Made by a program: the position numbers and the translations under genes. Positions 18,413-26,790 of a stretch of DNA of 32,415 nt are shown here, one piece after another (position 1 is the first letter of the stretch; every line of letters begins with the position of its first letter). The notes beneath the pieces are model-generated. The model did no database searches and was not told the origin of the DNA. It saw nothing but the letters and a program-made list of their open reading frames with translations. The DNA is from Deltaproteobacteria bacterium (GTDB lineage: Bacteria; Myxococcota_A; UBA796; SXON01): positions 1 through 32,415 of the forward strand of contig CANKTH010000048.1 of assembly GCA_947486185.1 (NCBI GenBank). The letters run 5' to 3'.

Positions 18413-21400
18413 ATGATCGGCTGGCTTCAGGCCACCATCCATTGGGCACTTGCCCACCGGAGTCTCGTACTGTCGGGCTGGCTGTTGATCCTGCTCGGAG
18501 GTGTGCTCTCCGCGCTCCGACTCCCCGTGGACGCCTTTCCTGACACCACGCCCGTACAAGTGCAGGTCAACACCATGGCGCCCGCGCTGGGCCCCCTCGA
18601 GGTCGAGCGCCAGGTGACCATCACCGTGGAGCAGGCCCTGCTCGGCCTCCCGGAGCTCGTCGAGCTACGTTCCCTCTCCAAGCCCGGTTTTTCGCAGCTT
18701 ACGCTCGTGTTTGACGAGGGGACCGACCTCTGGCGCGCTCGCCAGATGATCACCGAGCGGCTGGCCAACGTACGGCTGCCGCAAGGACTCGAACCGCCCT
18801 CGCTCGGGCCGGTCGCCTCGGGGCTCGGCGAGGTCTTCCACTATCTCGTTCGCGGGAAAACAAGGTCGCTCGCCGAGCTCCGGGCCATCCAGGATTGGAT
18901 GATCGCGCCGCAGCTCCGCTCGGTCCCTGGGGTCGCGGAGGTAAACACCTGGGGCGGAGACGAGCGTCGGGTCGAGGTGCACGTGGATCCAGCGCGGCTC
19001 TCGGCGCAAGGCCTCTCCCTGCACGAGGTGATCGTCGCTTTACAGGAGAATAACCTCAACGTTGGCGGGGGGACCATCAGCCGGGGCGGCGAGGGCACCG
19101 TGGTGCAAGGCGTCGGCATACTCACGACGCTCCAGGAGGTTGAAGCCGTCGTATTGTCCTCCACCGCAGGTACGCCGCTGCGGGTGGGCGACATCGCGCA
19201 GGTGGTTGAGGGCCGGGAGCTCCGTCACGGCGCCGTGACCGCGGACGGGACCGGCGAAGTGGTGCTTGGGCTCGGATTTCTTCTCATGGGAGAGAACAGC
19301 CACGACGTGACCTCCCGGCTGGCGGTCCGACTTGAGGAGATCAAGAAGAGCGTGCCCACGGATGTGCAGGTCGAAGCGGTGTACCAACGGACGACCCTCG
19401 TGGATCAGGTTCTGGGCACCGTGGAGACCAACCTGTTCGAAGGTGCACTCCTGGTGATCGCAGTGGTGTTCGTGTTCCTCGGGAACTGGCGCGCCGGGCT
19501 GATCGTCGCGCTGATCATCCCCACCTCGCTGTTATTCGCGACCAACCTGATGCTCGGGCTGGGGGTCGCGGGCAGCCTGATGAGCCTCGGCGCCATTGAC
19601 TTTGGTCTCCTTGTGGACAGCACGATCATTCAAGTGGAAAACACAGTCCGCCGACTGTCGGAAGGTGGCGGGCAGGCGCGCCTCGAGGTGGTCGAGGCGG
19701 CGGCGGTGGAGGTACTCGGGCCAACGATGTACGGCCAGCTCGTGATCCTCGTGGTCTACCTTCCGTTGTTGACGCTCGAGGGCATCGAGGGCCGACTGTT
19801 CCGGCCGATGGCGCTGACCGTGAGCTTCGCTCTCGTGGGCTCGACCCTGGCCTCGCTCACCCTGGTTCCGGTCCTGTCGAGCTTCTTGCTAGGGCGGGGC
19901 CGCCGCGACGACGAGAACAGGCTGATCCGGGGCCTCAAATCCCTCTACCAGCGGGTGTTGGGTGCCGCCCTGGCCGCGCCGGCGCTGGTGCTGTCCCTCG
20001 CGCTGCTAAGCCTCCTCAACGCCGCCTTTTTGCTCACCCGCCTGGGGTCGGAGTTCGTGCCCCGCTTGGGCGAGGGCGCGGTGGTGATCAACACCATCCG
20101 GCTCGCCAGCGTCTCGCTGGACGAATCCACGCGGTACGGCACCCAGATCGAGCGGCTGATCCTTGAGAAGTTTCCTGACGAGGTCGAACGGGTCTGGACC
20201 CGCACCGGCACCGCCGAGGTAGCCACCGACCCGATGGGCGCAGAGCTCTCCGATGTCTTCGTGACCATGACGCCGCCGACACAATGGCGCCGCGCGACGA
20301 GCCAGACAGAGCTCGTGGAGCAGTTGTCCGCGCAGCTCGCTGTGATGCCCGGAATGCGTATGGTGTTCACGCAGCCGATCGAGATGCGCGTCAACGAAAT
20401 GATCGCGGGCATCCGGGCGGATGTGGGTATCAAGCTGTTCGGGGACGATCTCGATGTACTCCGAGCGAAGGCGCGCGAGATTGAGACCGTCGCAAAGGCG
20501 GTGCCAGGCGCGGCGGATGTCGTGACCGAAGTCATGACGGGACTGCCAACTCTCTCCGTGGAGGTGGACCGCGCCGCGAGCGGCCGCCACAGCGTACCCG
20601 CCTCTGAGATCCTGAGCCTCGTGGAGGCGCTGGCCGGCAAGGATGTCGGCGAGGTCCAGGATGGCGAACGTCGATTTCCGCTCGTTGTGCAGCTCGCGCC
20701 GCGAGAGCTCGCCGCCGAGACAATAGGAAGCTTATTGGTCACGACGCCCGCGGGCCTGGCGATGCCGCTCGGCAGCGTCGCGCGACTCGTGACACAGGAG
20801 GGCCCGTCCACGATCCAGCGTGAGTGGGGCCGCCGGCGCGTCGTAGTGCAAACGAACGTCCGGGGTCGGGACGTCGGCAGCTTCGTCGCGGAGCTCGCCC
20901 GACAGATCGCTGCCCAGGTCGAGCTTCCTGCCGGATACTACGTACGTTTTGGCGGTCAGTTCGAACATCTGGAGCGCGCCCGCTCGCGGCTGTTGCTGGT
21001 GGTGCCCCTGGCGCTCGCGCTCATCTTCAGCTTGTTGTACGCCACCTATGGACGTGTACTGGACGCCGTGCGGGTGTTCACCGGGGTACCCTTCGCCGTG
21101 GTCGGGGGGGTGGTCGCATTGTGGCTGCGCGGCTTGCCTTTGAGTGTGCCCGCCGCCGTCGGTTTCGTCGCGCTGTCGGGCGTGTCGGTGTTGGCAGACA
21201 TGGTGTTGGTATCCACCATTCGACGCACGCTGGACGCCGGGGTCGAGCTCAGGGAGGCGGTGATCGGCGCGGCGCAGGAACGTCTTCGCCCGGTGCTGAT
21301 GACCGCGTTGGTGGCGAGCTTGGGCTTTCTCCCGATGGCGTTCAACACGGGTGTCGGCGCCGAGGTTCAGCGGCCCCTCGCAACCGTGGTGATCGGCGGC

Positions 21401-21472
21401 CTGATGTCGTCAACCGCCTTGACCCTGGTGGTGTTGCCGGTGCTCTACACCGTGCTTCGACGCGGACGATGA
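18413..21472 (+). CDS. heavy-metal RND efflux pump, CzcA-type
   Basis: The 1019-residue RND permease has a first helix near residues 20-38, a large periplasmic loop (P-V-D-A-F-P-D-T-T-P-V-Q-V-Q-V-N-T onward), helices between about 335 and 550, a second periplasmic loop, and a helix bundle at 860-1015. The fourth helix carries D396-F-G-x-x-x-D402 and E409 in GAIDFGLLVDSTIIQVEN, the D/D/E proton-relay pattern of the divalent-cation HME group (Czc/Cnr type) rather than the CusA Cu/Ag type. The usual G after D402 is replaced by S. It uses the proton gradient to export metal from the periplasm or cytoplasm. It starts 3 nt after the adaptor stop and its stop overlaps the thioredoxin start (ATGA). 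Confidence 0.93.
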   Translation: MIGWLQATIHWALAHRSLVLSGWLLILLGGVLSALRLPVDAFPDTTPVQVQVNTMAPALGPLEVERQVTITVEQALLGLPELVELRSLSKPGFSQLTLVFDEGTDLWRARQMITERLANVRLPQGLEPPSLGPVASGLGEVFHYLVRGKTRSLAELRAIQDWMIAPQLRSVPGVAEVNTWGGDERRVEVHVDPARLSAQGLSLHEVIVALQENNLNVGGGTISRGGEGTVVQGVGILTTLQEVEAVVLSSTAGTPLRVGDIAQVVEGRELRHGAVTADGTGEVVLGLGFLLMGENSHDVTSRLAVRLEEIKKSVPTDVQVEAVYQRTTLVDQVLGTVETNLFEGALLVIAVVFVFLGNWRAGLIVALIIPTSLLFATNLMLGLGVAGSLMSLGAIDFGLLVDSTIIQVENTVRRLSEGGGQARLEVVEAAAVEVLGPTMYGQLVILVVYLPLLTLEGIEGRLFRPMALTVSFALVGSTLASLTLVPVLSSFLLGRGRRDDENRLIRGLKSLYQRVLGAALAAPALVLSLALLSLLNAAFLLTRLGSEFVPRLGEGAVVINTIRLASVSLDESTRYGTQIERLILEKFPDEVERVWTRTGTAEVATDPMGAELSDVFVTMTPPTQWRRATSQTELVEQLSAQLAVMPGMRMVFTQPIEMRVNEMIAGIRADVGIKLFGDDLDVLRAKAREIETVAKAVPGAADVVTEVMTGLPTLSVEVDRAASGRHSVPASEILSLVEALAGKDVGEVQDGERRFPLVVQLAPRELAAETIGSLLVTTPAGLAMPLGSVARLVTQEGPSTIQREWGRRRVVVQTNVRGRDVGSFVAELARQIAAQVELPAGYYVRFGGQFEHLERARSRLLLVVPLALALIFSLLYATYGRVLDAVRVFTGVPFAVVGGVVALWLRGLPLSVPAAVGFVALSGVSVLADMVLVSTIRRTLDAGVELREAVIGAAQERLRPVLMTALVASLGFLPMAFNTGVGAEVQRPLATVVIGGLMSSTALTLVVLPVLYTVLRRGR

Positions 21473-21987
21473 GGCGTATCACCTCGATCCTCGTGGTCCT
21501 GCTCCTGGTGCAGGGCCTGTTGACGCTCGCGTATCGGGCCTGGGAGCAGCATCGGACGAATGACGCGACGTTCGAGGTGGAAAGCATCGATCTCCGCGCA
21601 CCTCCACTCCAGATGCTCGGGTTGACCGGGCCCCGTTCCTTGGACGAGCTCGGGGACCGCACGCTATTGGTCCACTTCTGGGCCACCTGGTGCCCGCCCT
21701 GCCGCGAGGAGCTGCCGGGCCTCATCGCGGCGACGCGATCGACCGCGGTGCCCCTGCTGGCGATCACCGAGGAGCCCTGGGAGACCGTGGAGGCTTACTT
21801 CGGCGGCGAGGTCCCACCCGAGATCGTACGAGATCCAACAGGGTCGGGCGCGCGCCGTTACGGTGTCTCGGGGCTACCGGACACCTACGTCGTGCGTCAG
21901 GGGCGGATCGTTTACCGGATCGGCGCGGCCCGCGATTGGCGCGCGACCGGCGCCCAACGTTGGCTGACAGGACTCGCGGAACGTTGA
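21469..21987 (+). CDS. TlpA/ResA-like membrane-tethered thioredoxin
   Basis: The 172-residue product has an N-terminal signal anchor (residues 5-21) and a thioredoxin fold with active site F-W-A-T-W-C75-P-P-C78-R-E-E-L-P and a cis-Pro in V-S-G-L-P-D-T-Y-V-V. Such proteins act in the periplasm and usually reduce disulfides or help cytochrome c and metal-protein maturation. Its start overlaps the RND pump stop by 4 nt. Since the two lipoproteins of this operon carry four Cys-rich motifs, it plausibly keeps those thiols reduced and able to bind metal. That link is inference from operon structure. It also could serve general disulfide exchange. Confidence 0.88.
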   Translation: MRRITSILVVLLLVQGLLTLAYRAWEQHRTNDATFEVESIDLRAPPLQMLGLTGPRSLDELGDRTLLVHFWATWCPPCREELPGLIAATRSTAVPLLAITEEPWETVEAYFGGEVPPEIVRDPTGSGARRYGVSGLPDTYVVRQGRIVYRIGAARDWRATGAQRWLTGLAER

Positions 21988-22017
21988 AGGTACGTCATGA
22001 CCGCGCGGCGTCGCCCA

Positions 22018-22989
22018 TCAGCCCTCGCCGAGCGGCTGCCTGGCCAGGGTCTCGGCGAGCGCCCGCCCCACCACCTCGGCCCCCGCCTCCGTCAGGTGGT
22101 TCGCGTCCTGGAAAAGCTCCTCTGCTCTTCGGCCATCGGCCTGCAGCGCCCGGCAGGCCGGTACGACCGCGACCCCTGGCGGCAGCTCGTTCGGGAGGGT
22201 ACGGCAGTCGACGCGGCCAGCCTCCGCCTTGACCGGATACTCCATAAAGACGGAAGTAATCCCGTGCTCTTCGGCCCAGATGGCGATCAGATCGTGGTTA
22301 CCGGTGCCAAGTGCGTCCCTCGGCGCAGCTGGCCGGTCCAACCAACGGTGGCGCCCCGGGCGCAGCTCCTCGACCCCCAGCTCCAAGACGTGAAACAAGC
22401 GACTCTGCCAGAGCAACGACCGTATTTCTTGCGCCACCCCGCCATGCGGCCGCCCGACCGTGTAGCCATCATCCCTCGGACTGTCGAAGGGCATACAGTC
22501 AATCACAATATAGTCCAACTCATAGGCGAGCATCCTGAGCTTCAGCAGCCGGTACACATTCAGGGACCGAAAACCGCTGATGCCTGCGTTGAGCACCTCC
22601 CACCGCCCACCGTCCGCGTTGAGCGTTCGCTCGGCTACCGCGGCGTAGGTGGCGTCCGGCCCGAGCCCGGCCCCCAGGGTCTGGCTGTCACCGAAGACCG
22701 CCACACGCGACACCCCGGCCGGACGCGCCACCGTCATCGGCGCGACGCGGCGAAAGCCGTGTTCGTTGATCTGCATCGCAGGTGAGGGCAGCCGTGCCCA
22801 GTACCAGTAAAGGTCAGGATCCGCCCGAAACCCCGGACTGTCCAGATGGGCCCGGATCATCGTGTCGGGCAGGCTCGCGGTGCGGAGAGCCGGCGCCACA
22901 ATCCGAACGGTGAGCTCTAACAGCGCGAGCACCACCGCAGCGACGACGACGCCGAGTCCGAGCCGGCCCACGACCCTCGCCAATGACAT
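22018..22989 (-). CDS. membrane-anchored SGNH/GDSL-like hydrolase
   Basis: The 323-residue protein has a signal anchor (about residues 10-33) and an SGNH hydrolase domain. Block I is VAVFGDSQTLGAG with D101 and the nucleophile S102, and block V near the C-terminus is Q-D-A-N-H-L-T-E-A-G with D295 and H298. A central N-A-G-I-S-G-F and an E-L-D-Y-I-V-I-D strand fit the fold. The Q after GDS rather than L is as in the acyl-modification subgroup. Members deacetylate or hydrolyse esters on polysaccharides or lipids; the substrate here is unknown. It converges on the metal efflux operon with 30 bp between. ATG at 22989 is chosen because it gives the anchor. Confidence 0.83.
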   Translation of the reverse strand: MSLARVVGRLGLGVVVAAVVLALLELTVRIVAPALRTASLPDTMIRAHLDSPGFRADPDLYWYWARLPSPAMQINEHGFRRVAPMTVARPAGVSRVAVFGDSQTLGAGLGPDATYAAVAERTLNADGGRWEVLNAGISGFRSLNVYRLLKLRMLAYELDYIVIDCMPFDSPRDDGYTVGRPHGGVAQEIRSLLWQSRLFHVLELGVEELRPGRHRWLDRPAAPRDALGTGNHDLIAIWAEEHGITSVFMEYPVKAEAGRVDCRTLPNELPPGVAVVPACRALQADGRRAEELFQDANHLTEAGAEVVGRALAETLARQPLGEG

Positions 22990-23133
22990 GAAGCGCTGTA
23001 ACCCGGCTCACCCGGCGGGCGCGCGGTGTCTGGCCCGTCCGGGGCATCCGGGATGGGCAGAGGGTGAGAAATAGCGCGGGTGAGGCCAAGCGGCTCCATC
23101 ACCCTCGGCACCTCCAACTCGGCGACCGAAAAT

Positions 23134-23715
23134 GTGAACAAGCCAGGCCCGCCGAACATCCCGCGCTTCAGGGACACCGTCCTCGAGCACCCTGCGCGCG
23201 TCGACAAGGCGGTCGCCAACCCCAAACGTCTGGAGATCCTTGATCTCTTGTGGCACGCCCCGGGCGCCGCCTCTCGACGGCCAGAACCGCTCGGCACCTG
23301 CAGGTGTTGAGAGCCGCAAGCCTGGTCGAGGCTGAAAAACACGTCCTGTTAGAGACCGATCGACTGGGCGGGGGCACCCTTGGGCCGTACGTCTACCTCC
23401 GGGCCCTCGGCCACGCGCGGCTCGCGGAGATCCACACCGGCACACGGAGCTTCGTCGAAGAGCACGGCTCGGTCGAGCGGATCGCGGACACCGAGCTCCT
23501 CCGGCGCGTGTCCTCCGGCGAGGTCACGATCCTCGACGTCCGGCCCATCGAAGCGCTCGCCGCGGGCCACCGGCCGGACGCGCGCTCGATGCCGCTGGAT
23601 GAGCCACGCGCGGGAGGACTGGCTGGCGCGCGGTAGCCCGGTGGTGGCGTACTGCCGCGGGCCCGACTGTGTGGTCGCGCTGGATGCCCATCGAACGAGC
23701 CGGAAGTGGCTGATC
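23134..23715 (+). pseudogene. broken ArsR-family regulator with rhodanese domain
   Basis: Three consecutive pieces in two different frames together look like an ArsR-HTH plus rhodanese fusion. Piece 1 (to about 23272) encodes A-R-V-D-K-A-V-A-N-P-K-R-L-E-I-L-D-L-L. Piece 2 (23283-about 23600, other frame) starts ARTARHLQVLRAASLVEAE, the recognition-helix end of ArsR, and continues into a rhodanese start, E-V-T-I-L-D-V-R-P-I-E. Piece 3 (about 23598-23695, back in the first frame) carries the rhodanese active-site loop VVAYCRGPDC (Cys codon at 23653). The middle of the HTH domain is missing and the rhodanese end is lost. It may once have regulated metal or sulfur stress genes; the metal operon is 1.1 kb upstream. 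Frameshifts could also be assembly errors. Confidence 0.7.
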
Positions 23716-23738
23716 AGCTACTCGAACCGCCGCTTCGT

Positions 23739-24356
23739 TCAGTCCACGCCGCTCGGCCCCCCGCTGACCCCATCGACGAGCCCGCCCCCCGGGTCCGCGT
23801 TCACCATCACGAAGCCGTGGTCGTCCGCCGCGGAGTTCGGGACGTCGCCGGCATAAGGTTCGCCCACGCCAAAGCCGCGGAAGTAACTGGCCGTAGCGAG
23901 GGTCACGGCCAACGCCCCCGTGGGTGACGACAGCGCCCCGACCACGGCTGGCGAGTCGACATACCACTCTTCAAGACCCGGGCCCACGTAGTTCCGGTTG
24001 GCGTCCGAACCACACACGATGCCCGTACAGGTGGCCTGCTCCCCCGGGCGGGACTCAGCGACAAAGAAGCCCCAACACCAACAGGTGTCCTCGAGCGACT
24101 CGAGGCAGACCTGGGCCTCGCCAGGCATGAGCCCGGTCGAGCCATCGAGCAGGCAAGAGAGCGCCCCGATCCTGGCGTCCTCCGCCCAGCTCGCACGCAC
24201 CAACGTGAGGAGTTCGCCCCCCGCCCACGCCAGACTCGGCACGCCGGGATCCACACCCTCGGCAAGGTTGAGCCCCGGCGACTTGGACGCCGCGACGCTG
24301 TCACCGACGCTGTCCGAGCCGGCTGAGCACCCGACAAGCAGCAAAAGCGTCCACAT
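23739..24356 (-). CDS. lipoprotein of unknown function
   Basis: The 205-residue product starts MWTLLLLVGC, with lipobox C10 and a Ser/Asp-rich linker after it. The remainder has a paired-Cys region with C-L-E-S-L-E-D-T-C-W-C-W-G and C-T-G-I-V-C, suggesting one or more disulfides, and an N-R-N-Y-V-G-P-G-L-E-E-W-Y-V-D-S-P segment. I do not recognise the family and infer no function. I chose the ATG at 24356, which has AGGTGG 5 nt upstream; a GTG at 24365 lies inside that ribosome-binding sequence. Its 3' end runs up to the degenerate end of the ArsR-rhodanese remnant on the other strand. Confidence 0.68.
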   Translation of the reverse strand: MWTLLLLVGCSAGSDSVGDSVAASKSPGLNLAEGVDPGVPSLAWAGGELLTLVRASWAEDARIGALSCLLDGSTGLMPGEAQVCLESLEDTCWCWGFFVAESRPGEQATCTGIVCGSDANRNYVGPGLEEWYVDSPAVVGALSSPTGALAVTLATASYFRGFGVGEPYAGDVPNSAADDHGFVMVNADPGGGLVDGVSGGPSGVD

Positions 24357-24808
24357 TCGAACCACCTGGAGTCGATCAGGCAGCTAGCCCGTTCGCCGGG
24401 GCCTGAAAAGGTGGACGGCGTACGCAGAAAGCTGGAGCGGAGTCCGGGTGATGCCGCTCTGAGGCGCATCGTTGGGTCCAGGGCGGACCCTGGCGCCCCC
24501 GGGGCGGGCATCCAAATAGTATTTGTATAAACTGCTATTATTGGAGCATGGTGCTTGCAATGGACCGGACTGGCCCCACCTCCCTCCGAATACGCTGGGA
24601 CCGATGTTATATACGGTTTTAGCTGAATAGTTGAATCAGCGCAGCGCTAGGAGGCGAGCCGGGGGACACCTATGACGATGACGCGCGAGCCGGGAGAGCG
24701 GAGGCGTTGGCGGGATCCGAGAGGGCCGCGACCCGCCCCAAAAAAGACGGCGCCCGTGATAGTACCTCCGTTAGAACGACGATAGGATCTGCTTTGTCTG
24801 GGAGAGGC
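24357..24808. other. gene-free spacer with an AT-rich island
   Basis: No gene is supported. Most of it has the usual high GC, but about 24511-24640 is strikingly AT-rich for this genome. It holds an imperfect inverted repeat (AATAGTA at 24516-24522 and TGCTATT at 24533-24539) and a perfect 11-nt palindrome, AGCGCAGCGCT, near 24641. Two tiny open frames, at 24549 and 24672, show no recognisable product. Confidence 0.55.
24533..24541 (+). promoter_or_regulatory. possible extended -10 promoter element
   Basis: TGCTATTAT reads as TG-n-TATTAT, an extended -10, in the only AT-rich segment nearby. No convincing -35 hexamer lies 17 nt upstream. It would transcribe rightward toward the copper monooxygenase remnant. 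Confidence 0.3.
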
Positions 24809-25822
24809 ATGCAACGGGGCGCCGAACGCAGAACGGCAGGCGAACGACCGGGGTCTCCCACGGGCCGCCAGGGCTCCGCCAACGCCCCGGGTCCAGTCTT
24901 GGCAGTCGCGTTGCTGACCGTCGCGTGCGCGCCCGATCCTTCCGGATTTCGTGGCTGAGAATCGGAGCCGCCCGCCGCCGACTGGCCTGTACCGGATGCG
25001 GACACGCTCGTCCTGCTCACCCCCGTCTACGAAATCCCGCCCTACACCGAGGTGATGAAGTGCCTCGCCGGCACCTACACCGGCCCGGACCTCGGGGTAC
25101 GTTGGGTCCGGCCCTACCAACAGCCTTTTGGCCACCACGCTCAGCTCAACGCCCTGGACCCCTCTGCCGACGCCCCTCTGGATGGAGAGGTGTGGGAGTG
25201 CGGCGAGGGCCAGAATACCGGGGGGGACCTGCTTTTCTAGTCCACGCGCGCGTTAGTCGACGGCGAGATCGTGGGTGAGCTGCCCGACGGCATGGCGATG
25301 TATCTGCCATCCGGACAGCGCTGGACCCTTCAGACACACTACACCAACACATCCGAGGAGACCCTGTACGTTCAGGACGCCTACGAGATCGAGGTGATGC
25401 TCGTCGGGGACGTGCGGGAGTGGGCGGCGGCCTGGTTCATGGGCACAGACGAAGTCGTCGTGCCGGTCGGCACATCGTCGATGCGCGTGGAATGCGCATG
25501 GCCGCATGATTTTTCCCTGCTCTCGGTGTGGGGGCACCTCCACGAATGGGGTAGCGCGATCCGGTTTGAGCGCGAGTCCGGCGACGGCTGGGAGACGGTG
25601 TACGACGTGCCAACCTGGGATCCCGAATGGACCAACAACGCAAACCCCGAGTACCACGACGCGTGGGCCTTTCCCGTGGTAGAAGGCGAACGATTCATGG
25701 TGACGTGCTCATGGGACAACACCACGGGGAGCGATCTCGCTTTCCCCAGTGAGATGTGTGGGGTGTTGGGCGTGGGCCACGGCGCACGCGACGCGATCAA
25801 CTGTAACGGCACAATACAGTGA
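24809..25822 (+). pseudogene. PHM-like copper type II monooxygenase lipoprotein, two in-frame stops
   Basis: A single frame from 24809 to 25822 encodes a lipoprotein interrupted by TGA at 24956 and TAG at 25238. Piece 1 ends with the lipobox LLTVAC; piece 2 begins E-S-E-P-P-A and includes TLVLLTPVYEIPPYTEVMKC; piece 3 runs to the end. All the copper ligands of the peptidylglycine monooxygenase-like fold are kept: His-His in FGHHAQLN (25133-25138), His in LQTHYTNTS (25337), H-x-H in GHLHEWG (25535 and 25541), and Met in PSEMC (25754). This family occurs as lipoproteins in myxobacteria. The frame is intact over 1 kb, so inactivation is recent, or the stops are read through or are sequence errors. 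The start codon is uncertain. Confidence 0.75.
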
Positions 25823-25929
25823 GCGAGCGGCTGGTGAAGCCCGCGGCCGGATAGCAACCGCCGACACGCGTCGGTCGAGATCCGTGCCCGCGCCTCCCGC
25901 GCGCGTCGAAGCCCGGTTAGCACCCCTCC

Positions 25930-26721
25930 ATGGACACGACGACCCACACGACCAAGAAGAAGGCTTCGAGAACGCCTCTCCCCCGTCTGACGCTCGGCGA
26001 GGCGATGACTGCGCTGGAGGAGGCAGGCTCGGCACAGGCCCGGAAGACCTATACACGGCACGGCGCGCAGGAACCGATGTTCGGCGTGAGCTTTGCGACG
26101 CTGAAGGCGCTCATGAAGCGTATCGGCGTGGACCACGAGCTGGCGCTCGGCCTGTGGGAGACCGGCAACTTCGACGCCCGAAACCTCGCCGTGAAGATCG
26201 TCGATCCCTCCCGCATGACCCCAGAGCTGCTCGACCGGTGGGTCCGCGAGTACCCGGCGCAGCGGATGTGTGGCGGTTACGCAGCGATGATCGCGGCAGA
26301 AACGCCCCACGGCCTCAACAAGCTGGACCAGTGGATGGCCTCCAAGGACGCTGTGGAGCGTGTCGCCGCATGGACGCTCCTCAGTCAGCTCGCCGCCCGC
26401 GACGAGTCGCTCCCCGACGCGCGCTTCGAGGCGCACCTCACCGAGATTGAGCAGGGGATCCACGCGGCTACCAACGCGGAGCGAGAGCTGATGAACAGCG
26501 CGCTCATGGTCATCGGGGGGAGGAGTCCCGCCTTACGTGACCGGGCGCTCGCGGTCGCACGACACATCGGCAAGGTGGAGGTCGACTACGGCGACACCGA
26601 GTGCAAGACGGTCGACGCCGGCGAGCGTATCGAAAAGACCTGGGCACACGCTCACGAAAAGGGCTTCAGCACCCCTGCCGCCCAGGAGCGGAAGCGGGAG
26701 ATCCTGCGGCTTCGATGTTGA
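25930..26721 (+). CDS. AlkD-like DNA alkylation repair protein
   Basis: The 263-residue protein is all-helical and matches the DNA alkylation repair family (PF08713, HEAT-like). Landmarks are Y-x-R-H-G-A-x-E-P-x-F-G-V-S-F-A-x-L, then L-A-L-x-L-W-E-T-G-N-F-D-A-R-N-L-A-V-K-I-V-D and R-V-A-A-W-T-L-L-S-Q-L-A. Family enzymes excise positively charged alkylated bases without flipping them. The G-N-F-D-A-R segment corresponds to a region of the AlkD DNA-binding cleft, but I cannot align the catalytic Trp and Asp with certainty. It follows the monooxygenase remnant by 107 bp and converges on the next lipoprotein. ATG at 25930 is chosen, although the first 20 residues are Thr/Lys-rich and could be dispensable. 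Confidence 0.88.
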   Translation: MDTTTHTTKKKASRTPLPRLTLGEAMTALEEAGSAQARKTYTRHGAQEPMFGVSFATLKALMKRIGVDHELALGLWETGNFDARNLAVKIVDPSRMTPELLDRWVREYPAQRMCGGYAAMIAAETPHGLNKLDQWMASKDAVERVAAWTLLSQLAARDESLPDARFEAHLTEIEQGIHAATNAERELMNSALMVIGGRSPALRDRALAVARHIGKVEVDYGDTECKTVDAGERIEKTWAHAHEKGFSTPAAQERKREILRLRC

Positions 26722-26790
26722 GGGTGCGCGCCGATCGGTGACGCCGTTACGTGAGCGACGCGCCTCGGTTGGGTCGGGTTGAGTCGTCAC

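Noticed and set aside
24549..24623. 24-codon open frame after the extended -10
   Set aside because: Very short, no recognisable product, and no well-spaced ribosome-binding site.
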